This document shows positions 58,753-64,000 of a stretch of 64,000 bases of DNA, in pieces. The translations under genes and the position numbers were made by a program. Origin of the DNA: Paraburkholderia sp. FT54. GTDB taxonomy: Bacteria; Pseudomonadota; Gammaproteobacteria; Burkholderiales; Burkholderiaceae. The notes beneath the pieces were generated by a model. It had not been told where the DNA came from. It was given only the letters and a program-made list of their open reading frames with translations, and ran no database searches. The stretch is from positions 1,550,001-1,614,000 of the forward strand of contig NZ_CP134195.1 of assembly GCF_031585635.1 (NCBI RefSeq), given 5' to 3'. Numbering within the stretch: the first letter of the stretch is position 1; each line of letters begins with the position of its first letter.

Positions 58753-58775
58753 ATTAAAGGTGTAAGCAGTACGTT

Positions 58776-58851
58776 GTCTCCTTCGTCTAGAGGCCTAGGA
58801 CATCACCCTTTCACGGTGAGTACAGGGGTTCGAATCCCCTAGGGGACGCCA
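58776..58851 (+). tRNA. tRNA-Glu (anticodon TTC), copy 2
   Basis: 76 nt. Body appears identical to copy 1, but the 5' acceptor strand is GTCTCCT against AGGGGAC, giving a U4-G69 wobble in place of C4-G69. It starts 24 bp after the internal terminator. Confidence 0.95.
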
Positions 58852-58943
58852 GCACATCGGCGTCGTTCGGTTGGAAGGTGAACGGTGCAGTGGTGACGCA
58901 GCGGCAAATGAGTCAAGCTCACAAGCTGCGGTGCAAAAAATCT

Positions 58944-59020
58944 GGAGCGGTAGTTCAGTTGGTTAGAATACCGGCCTGTCACGCCGGGGGTCGCGGGTTC
59001 GAGTCCCGTCCGCTCCGCCA
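58944..59020 (+). tRNA. tRNA-Asp (anticodon GTC), copy 2
   Basis: 77 nt. Acceptor GGAGCGG / CCGCTCC differs from copy 1 by a compensated pair (U5-A68 to C5-G68). One D-loop base also differs (AGTTGG instead of AGTCGG). Confidence 0.97.
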
Positions 59021-59029
59021 GATTTGAGA

Positions 59030-59060
59030 AAGCCCACTTCGAAAGAAGTGGGCTTTTTTT
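59030..59060 (+). terminator. Terminator at the end of the tRNA cluster
   Basis: AAGCCCACTTC-GAAA-GAAGTGGGCTT with a GNRA loop and a run of seven T residues. Confidence 0.95.
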
Positions 59061-59162
59061 ATTCCGCTGTCCAGCGCGCCTGGGTATGCTCGGGACAAAC
59101 AGCCATTGCCAGCGCGCGCGGCCTGTTTTACCGTTGACCCGACTCTTCCTTGTCGCCTCGCC

Positions 59163-59627
59163 ATGTTCGATCCAACCGAAGCTCCGTTACCGTTTCATCT
59201 GCGCAAAGCCAGCATGGACGATTTCGAGTTCGCCGAGGCGCTGACTCGCAACAACATGGGTGGTTACTATCGTCGCCACCATCTCGTGTGGCGCGGCGAT
59301 CTGTTTCTCGGTAGCTGGCGCGAGTCGGAGAATTTCATTCTCGAAATGGACGGCACGCCGATCGGCGTGTTGCGCATCACGCAAGAGGGCAATTCGCTGC
59401 ATATCCGCGACGTGCAGATTGCCGAAGGCCATCGCCGGCTCGGTGCCGGCACGTATCTGCTCGATGTTTCGCATCAATGGGCACGCGAGCGCGGCCTGCG
59501 CGAGTTGCAACTGAGAGTGTTCGTCGACAATCCCGCCGCGCGGCTCTATCAGCGCAAAGGCTACAAGCTGGCCGGGCCGCGTCTTGCGCAACTTGGCGCG
59601 ATCCGTCATCTGGCGCGACGGGTTTGA
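59163..59627 (+). CDS. GNAT family N-acetyltransferase
   Basis: 154 residues from the ATG at 59163. The GNAT fold is recognisable: 'LHIRDVQIAEGHRRLGAGTY' is motif A with the acetyl-CoA loop Q/R-x-x-G-x-G/A (reads 'RRLGAG'), and 'FVDNPAARLYQRKGYKLAG' is motif B. The substrate cannot be predicted; these small enzymes acetylate amines of peptides, polyamines or antibiotics. An ORF start at 59106 would add 19 residues and is less natural. The last codons run into a degenerate 29-bp tandem repeat that continues past the stop. Confidence 0.88.
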   Translation: MFDPTEAPLPFHLRKASMDDFEFAEALTRNNMGGYYRRHHLVWRGDLFLGSWRESENFILEMDGTPIGVLRITQEGNSLHIRDVQIAEGHRRLGAGTYLLDVSHQWARERGLRELQLRVFVDNPAARLYQRKGYKLAGPRLAQLGAIRHLARRV

Positions 59628-59765
59628 GGCCGCGGTGTTCGATACACAAGGTCTGCGGCGCTGGTGTTTGGCACGCTGGTTTTGAAGCGTCGGGCTTGAC
59701 GCGCGCGGTCTGAGGCGCTGGTGATTGACACGTAGGGTTCAGCGCGCCGAATTGGATGCGCCGCG
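59621..59765. repeat. Degenerate tandem repeat of about 29 bp
   Basis: Five imperfect units starting at about 59621, 59650, 59678, 59707 and 59736. The clearest pair are GGTCTGCGGCGCTGGTG (59650) and GGTCTGAGGCGCTGGTG (59707), 57 bp apart. Units at 59621 and 59678 begin GGTTTGAGG and GGTTTTGAAG. The first covers the acetyltransferase stop codon. Confidence 0.6.
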
Positions 59766-59805
59766 TCTCAAGCACGCGTTTGACGCCGAAATTTCAGGCG
59801 CTCGC

Positions 59806-60705
59806 TCAGCGTCCGGCATCGCTCTCTACATCCGTGCGATCGCGCGCCATCTCGTCGTCCGCCTCCGTGTCGCCGTGCTCCCCATGCCCCGCCCGATGTT
59901 CCGAGCCACGCTCGATAAATGCGCGCGGACTCTCGCCGAACGCCCGACGGAACATAGCGGAAAACGCGCTCTGACTCTGATAGCCCAATTCCAACGCGAC
60001 ATGCGAAAGCGGCCGTCCCTGGCTCAACAGCGGAATCGCGCGCGCCAGAATCGCCTGTTGGCGCCATTGCGAAAAACTCACCCCCAGTTCCTGACGAAAC
60101 AGTCGCGCAATGGTGCGCGTGCTCGCGCCCACGCTGGACGCCCATTGTTCGAGCGACTCGCCATGAGTCGGGTCGGCGATCACCGCCTCGCACAGCGCGC
60201 GCAGACGCTTTTCGTTGGGCATCGGCACGGAGAGCGGCAGCGGCTCCGAGCGGGTCAGTTCGTCGAGTGCGAGAGCGCCCAGCAGCTGCTCACGTGTAGC
60301 CGAGATGCCCGGCGTGTCGAGCGCGGCAATCACTTCGCGCAGCAGATCCGAGACTTCGACCACGCGTGGCGTATCGAGCCCGGCCGGCACGGTGCTTTCG
60401 GTGATGTAGAGCGTGCGCAGGAACGCGTCTTCGACGGCGACCACTTCGTGCGTCACATGCGGTGGCACCCAGATTGCCCGCGATGGCGGCACCATCCACG
60501 TCGTGCCGGTCGTCGCGACCCGCAGCACGCCGCGCGACGCATAGGCCACCTGCGCCCACGCATGCGTGTGACGCGCGATGCGCCAGCCCGAGGGTATCTG
60601 CCGCGAGCGCACGCGGATCGGATGCGTTTCGTTCGGCTGGAACTCGGGCGGAATATCGGCGAAGCGTACGGGGCTCGACAGGTTGAAGTCGGCGGACGAA
60701 GTCAT
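59806..60705 (-). CDS. AraC-family transcriptional regulator
   Basis: 299 residues from the ATG at 60705. The N-terminal cupin-type sensor domain ('PSGWRIARHTHAWAQVAYAS', 'WMVPPSRAIWVPPHVTHEVV') and the C-terminal double HTH (~165-265; 'SLEQWASSVGASTRTIARLF', 'SHVALELGYQSQSAFSAMFR', 'RAFGESPRAF') match the AraC/XylS one-component class. Past ~270 a charged tail ('EHRAGHGEHGDTEADDEMAR') is unusual. An upstream ORF extension to 60897 overlaps the divergent rraA start and is ignored. Regulated genes are unknown; the divergent rraA is the nearest candidate. Confidence 0.9.
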   Translation of the reverse strand: MTSSADFNLSSPVRFADIPPEFQPNETHPIRVRSRQIPSGWRIARHTHAWAQVAYASRGVLRVATTGTTWMVPPSRAIWVPPHVTHEVVAVEDAFLRTLYITESTVPAGLDTPRVVEVSDLLREVIAALDTPGISATREQLLGALALDELTRSEPLPLSVPMPNEKRLRALCEAVIADPTHGESLEQWASSVGASTRTIARLFRQELGVSFSQWRQQAILARAIPLLSQGRPLSHVALELGYQSQSAFSAMFRRAFGESPRAFIERGSEHRAGHGEHGDTEADDEMARDRTDVESDAGR

Positions 60706-60883
60706 GGTGAAGATCGATCCCGATAACGGAACGCGGCAAACGCGGGCTCCCGGAAGGATGCCGCCAGCGCCGCGAGGCAAAACCCGTGCGGGCGGGCAAA
60801 CCGCCGCAGGATTCCCATTGTAGGTGCTGCGCAAGACCCGCCGTTGCATAATGTGCCGATTGCCCGGACCCAAGGAGAACGCC

Positions 60884-61378
60884 ATGAGCTTTGCCACCGC
60901 GGACTTGTGCGACGCGCACGAGGATCAACTGGCGCTCGGCACGTTGCGCGTGCTGGAGCCAGTCTTTCACCTGTTCAGCCGTGCCGAGTGTTTCAGCGGT
61001 GAAGCGGTGACGCTGAAGGTCTTCGAGGACAACGCACTCGTGCGGTCCACGCTCGAGGAGAAGGGCGCGGGCCGCGTGCTGGTGGTCGACGGTGGTGGCA
61101 GCCTGCGTTGCGCGCTGGTGGGCGCCAACCTCGCGCAGATCGCGGAACAGAACGGCTGGGCGGGCATCGTCCTGAACGGCTGTGTGCGCGATACGCTGGA
61201 ACTCAACGAGGTCAACGTCGGCATTGCGGCTTTGACGACCTCTCCGCGGCGCGGCCAGAAGCTCGGCACCGGCGAGCGCGACGTGGCGGTGCAATTGCCC
61301 GGCGCGCTGGTGCGCCCCGGCGAATGGATCTACGCGGATATCGACGGCGTGCTAGTGGCGAGCGCGGCGCTGAACTGA
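60884..61378 (+). CDS. rraA: RraA family protein (RNase E activity regulator / HMG aldolase type)
   Basis: 164 residues from the ATG at 60884, with AAGGAGAA 6-13 nt upstream. RraA fold: '[17 protein letters not shown]', '[20 protein letters not shown]' and '[20 protein letters not shown]'. Homologues either inhibit RNase E by binding its scaffold region or act as 4-hydroxy-4-methyl-2-oxoglutarate aldolases. The Arg-Asp in 'CVRDT' is the metal-site pair in the aldolase group, so either role is possible. It is divergent from the AraC-type gene. Confidence 0.9.
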   Translation: MSFATADLCDAHEDQLALGTLRVLEPVFHLFSRAECFSGEAVTLKVFEDNALVRSTLEEKGAGRVLVVDGGGSLRCALVGANLAQIAEQNGWAGIVLNGCVRDTLELNEVNVGIAALTTSPRRGQKLGTGERDVAVQLPGALVRPGEWIYADIDGVLVASAALN

Positions 61379-61456
61379 ACCGCAGCCGGGACTCAAGCTC
61401 GAACAGAGCCGGAAACAAAAGCCACCCAAACCCCAATTCAAGGAGAGCAAACGACG

Positions 61457-61858
61457 ATGCAGACCGTCTTTGTATACGGCACATTGCGCGCCGGTGAAGT
61501 CAACGACATTCGCCACGCCGCGGCGCGCAACGAGATCGCCGCGCCCAATCTGCTCGGCACGGCCACGGTGCGTGGCCATCTGTTCGACTTCGGTTCGTAT
61601 CCGGGCCTCGTGGTCGACGAAGCCGGTGTCGACGTGATCGGCGACGTCTACGAGATCGACGACCAACTGGTCGCCGTGCTCGACGAAATCGAGGCGGTCT
61701 ATCCGGGCGTCGAGGATCGTTTCCTCGCGCGCGAAGTGATGGTGAAAGTCGACGGCAACGTCGTGAACTGCCGCTTTTATCCGGTTGCGCCGAGTGCGGT
61801 GAAGGGCTTGCCCGAAATCAGATCGGGCGACTGGATCGGATATCGCAGCACGCGCTGA
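61457..61858 (+). CDS. Gamma-glutamylcyclotransferase family protein (AIG2-like)
   Basis: 133 residues. The GGCT fold begins with the signature 'VFVYGTLRAGEVNDI' (substrate loop YGTLR). The catalytic Glu is probably in 'VLDEIEAVYPGVEDRF'. The C-terminal 'SGDWIGY' is common to bacterial members. These enzymes release 5-oxoproline from gamma-glutamyl amines; exact substrates are mostly unknown. A GGAG Shine-Dalgarno (61442-61445) is upstream. It may share a message with rraA (78-bp gap). Confidence 0.9.
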   Translation: MQTVFVYGTLRAGEVNDIRHAAARNEIAAPNLLGTATVRGHLFDFGSYPGLVVDEAGVDVIGDVYEIDDQLVAVLDEIEAVYPGVEDRFLAREVMVKVDGNVVNCRFYPVAPSAVKGLPEIRSGDWIGYRSTR

Positions 61859-61884
61859 CTGAGCTAGCCACGGCACGCGCGCAT

Positions 61885-61922
61885 AAAAAAACGGCCCGGC
61901 AAGCATACGCCTGTCGGGCCGT
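61885..61922 (-). terminator. Intrinsic terminator of aceB
   Basis: On the minus strand: ACGGCCCG, a loop of ~16 nt (itself with GGCG/TGCC-type pairing), CGGGCCGT and a run of T (61885-61890). It lies 133 bp past the malate synthase stop. Confidence 0.75.
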
Positions 61923-62054
61923 CCGGTCGGTCAGCCTTACGACTCAAGCCGCTTTTGCGCTGCGTGCGTCACGCGAAAGCGGGCTTGTTACTGCGTCGTC
62001 CTTTGTCAACGCATCGGAGCACACCCGATGCGTCCATGAGACCTGACGCTGGCC

Positions 62055-63665
62055 TCAGATTTCCTCGTACAGCGGCAGCGTCAGGAAGTCGGTGAACTGC
62101 TCCGACGTCGACATCTGTTCGAAGATCTGCGCGGCGCGCTCATACGGCCTGGTGTCGCCGCCCACGGCCGCCTTCACCTTGTCGAGTTCCTGCGCCGATA
62201 ACTCGCGCACCAGCTCGGCTGTCACCTTTCGGCCGTCTTCGAGCTTGCCCTTCGGCGATCGAATCCATTGCCACACCTGCGAGCGCGAAATTTCCGCAGT
62301 GGCGGCGTCTTCCATCAGGTTGTGGATCGGCACGCAGCCATTGCCCGCGAGCCACGCGCCCAGGTAGTGAATGCCGACGTTGATGTTGTTGCGCAGACCG
62401 CCTTCGGTGATCGGCGCTTCGGGACGAAAGTCCGTCAGGTCGGTGGCCGTGACGAGCACGTCGTCGCGCTGCTTGCCGAGCTGGTTCGGCTTGTCGCCGA
62501 GCACCTTGACGAACTCTTCCATCGCGATCGGCACGAGGCCCGGATGCGCGACCCAGCCGCCGTCGTAGCCGTCGCCGGCATCGCGCGCCTTGTCCGAGCG
62601 CACGCCGCCCATCGCTTTCTCGTTGGCGGCCGGATCGTTCTTGATCGGAATCAGCGCGCTCATGCCGCCGATCGCCGGCGCGTTGCGGCGATGGCAGGTC
62701 TTCAGCAACAGTAGCGCGTAGGCGCGCATGAACGGCGACGTCATCGTGATCTGCGAGCGGTCGGCAAGACAGAAGTCGCGGTCGGCCTTGAACTTCTTGA
62801 TTGCCGAGAAGATGTAGTCCCAACGGCCGGCGTTCAGGCCCGAGCTGTGTTCGCGCAACTCGTACAGGATCTCGTCCATTTCGAAGGCGGCGACGATCGT
62901 CTCGATCAGCACCGTCGCGCGAATCGTGCCGCGCGGCACGCCGACCGCTTCCTGCGCCGCGACAAAAATGTCGTTCCACAGACGCGCTTCGAGATGGCTC
63001 TCCATCTTCGGCAGATAGAAGTACGGACCCGAGCCGCGCGCGACCAGTTCCTTCGCGTTGTGCACCATGAAGAGCGCGAAGTCGAAGATGCCGCCCGACA
63101 CGCGCTTGCCGTCCACCTTCACGTGCTTCTCGTCCAGGTGCCAGCCGCGCGGACGCACGATCAGCGTGGCGACCTTGTCGTTCAACGTGTACGACTTGCC
63201 GTTCTGTTCCAGCGAAATCGTGCGGCGCACCGCGTCATTCAGATTGATATGGCCGGTGATCTGGTTATCCCAGCTCGGCGCATTCGAATCTTCGAAGTCG
63301 GTCATGTACGAATCCGCGCCCGAATTCAGCGCGTTGATGATCATCTTGCGCTCGACCGGACCGGTGATTTCCACGCGGCGGCATTGCAGATCCCGCGGCA
63401 GCGGCGCGATTGTCCAGTCGCCTTCACGCACGCTCTTCGTTTCGGCGAGGAAATCGGGGCGCTCGCCGGCGTCGAGGCGCCCGGTGCGTTCCGCACGCGC
63501 CTGCAGCAACTGCTGACGACGCGGCTCGAACGTGCGATGCAGCGCCGCGACGAGTTCGAGCGCTTCGCGGGTGAGGATCGCTTCGTAGCCTGGCTTGATC
63601 TCAGCCGTGATTTCCATGCCCTGCGGCAGCGACAACGATGAATGCGATGACTGCGGGTTCGCCAT
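62055..63665 (-). CDS. aceB: Malate synthase A
   Basis: Condenses glyoxylate with acetyl-CoA to malate in the glyoxylate bypass. 536 residues, the A-type isoform length. Key regions: '[20 protein letters not shown]', the catalytic '[20 protein letters not shown]' and the signature '[20 protein letters not shown]', ending 'LTLPLYEEI'. A perfect AAGGAGAAAAAC Shine-Dalgarno precedes the ATG. aceA (isocitrate lyase) is not in the window. The upstream gene on the same strand is a haloacid dehalogenase, separated by 94 bp. The terminator is at 61885-61922. Confidence 0.97.
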   Translation of the reverse strand: MANPQSSHSSLSLPQGMEITAEIKPGYEAILTREALELVAALHRTFEPRRQQLLQARAERTGRLDAGERPDFLAETKSVREGDWTIAPLPRDLQCRRVEITGPVERKMIINALNSGADSYMTDFEDSNAPSWDNQITGHINLNDAVRRTISLEQNGKSYTLNDKVATLIVRPRGWHLDEKHVKVDGKRVSGGIFDFALFMVHNAKELVARGSGPYFYLPKMESHLEARLWNDIFVAAQEAVGVPRGTIRATVLIETIVAAFEMDEILYELREHSSGLNAGRWDYIFSAIKKFKADRDFCLADRSQITMTSPFMRAYALLLLKTCHRRNAPAIGGMSALIPIKNDPAANEKAMGGVRSDKARDAGDGYDGGWVAHPGLVPIAMEEFVKVLGDKPNQLGKQRDDVLVTATDLTDFRPEAPITEGGLRNNINVGIHYLGAWLAGNGCVPIHNLMEDAATAEISRSQVWQWIRSPKGKLEDGRKVTAELVRELSAQELDKVKAAVGGDTRPYERAAQIFEQMSTSEQFTDFLTLPLYEEI

Positions 63666-63759
63666 GTTTTTCTCCTTGGTCGGTCAGATTGCAACGATGC
63701 AAATGTTGAAAGTGCGTTGAATTGCGGTTGATGTGCGTCGTGTTATCCATTGGTAGCCG

Positions 63760-64000
63760 TCATGCGCCAGGGCTGTGGCGCGTGCGGCTGCCGCCGGCGC
63801 CGCTGCTGCGGCCGGACGACGCGGGGTTTTTCAGAAAAGCGAGCAGATCGGACATGCCTGGGCCCGTGCCATGCGGCGTGACGCCCAGTTCTTCGGCTGG
63901 GGCGTTTTGCCGGTTGAGCCAGAAAGTGGTGAAACCGAACCACGTCGCGCCCGCCACGTCCCAGCCGTTCGACGACACGAAGACGATCTCGCGCGGCAGC
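63760..64000 (-). CDS. Haloacid dehalogenase type II, C-terminal part (5' end outside window)
   Basis: The last ~80 codons of a HAD-superfamily (S)-2-haloacid dehalogenase-like protein. The visible stretch has the conserved cap/core return 'FVSSNGWDVAGATWFGFTTF', with the catalytic SSNxWD Asp, then 'WLNRQNAPAEELGVTP'. After 'LLAFLKN' a Ser/Gly/Arg-rich tail (~20 residues) departs from the family. The first Asp motif and the start lie beyond the window. It removes halide from 2-halocarboxylic acids in relatives. Natural substrates are often uncertain. Confidence 0.85.
   Translation of the reverse strand, partial: LPREIVFVSSNGWDVAGATWFGFTTFWLNRQNAPAEELGVTPHGTGPGMSDLLAFLKNPASSGRSSGAGGSRTRHSPGA

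Noticed and set aside
58979..59164. Minus-strand frame ending 'GRDSNPRPPA' over tRNA-Asp
   Set aside because: Same tRNA antisense artefact; no ribosome binding site.

Overview
The window is a contiguous stretch of a GC-rich (low 60s % by eye) beta-proteobacterial chromosome. Gene order (rlmN-rodZ-ispG-hisS-yfgM-bamB-der-hfq-hflX-hflK-hflC-hisZ-purA) and protein sequence point to the Burkholderiaceae, most likely Paraburkholderia. This is a judgement from remembered family sequences, not from a search. No phage, insertion sequence, integrase, CRISPR array, toxin-antitoxin pair or secretion locus is visible. It is almost entirely a core-genome segment, and I did not find a clear new multi-gene system.

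Layout. 1-16.1 kb, plus strand: a housekeeping run for rRNA/tRNA function (RlmN, HisS), isoprenoid synthesis (IspG), cell shape (RodZ), outer-membrane assembly (YfgM, BamB), ribosome GTPases (Der, HflX), RNA chaperone Hfq, FtsH control (HflKC), HisZ, PurA and a phosphoribosyltransferase. 16.4-18.3 kb: Kup, convergent with tex. 21-25 kb: a repeat-rich exported protein of unknown function, a small YdcH-like protein, a DinG/YoaA-type helicase and an Ala-rich lipoprotein. 25.4-33.7 kb: a cupin oxygenase (RoxA type), SlyD, and a minus-strand run suhB-lplT-mutS-degenerate metallophosphoesterase. 34-39 kb: trmJ, cysE, then minus-strand lpxH-ppiB-ppiA-TPR protein. 39.3-46 kb, plus strand: cysS, alkA-like glycosylase, accA, tilS, lysC. 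46.2-47.5 kb: tRNA-Ser, a gene fossil (porin plus amidohydrolase remnants) and a small exported protein. 47.7-54.4 kb: fabI and the complete yejABEF peptide importer. 54.5-59 kb: NlpC/P60 hydrolase, patatin lipoprotein, gltX and a five-tRNA cluster (Ala-Glu-Asp-Glu-Asp). 59.2-64 kb: acetyltransferase, AraC-type regulator, RraA family protein, gamma-glutamylcyclotransferase family protein, malate synthase, and the C-terminal end of a haloacid dehalogenase.

The parts that core function does not explain are: the decayed porin/amidohydrolase region (46.5-47.06 kb); a degenerate tandem repeat of about 29 bp after the acetyltransferase gene (59.62-59.77 kb); a 3 x 28-residue Gln-rich repeat in an exported protein (21.0-22.1 kb); a secreted metallophosphoesterase-like protein with broken metal motifs (27.2-28.6 kb); a histone-H1-like tail of about 140 residues on the DNA glycosylase (40.7-41.2 kb); and the duplicated tRNA-Glu/Asp unit with compensated differences. 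All are modest leads rather than demonstrated novelties.
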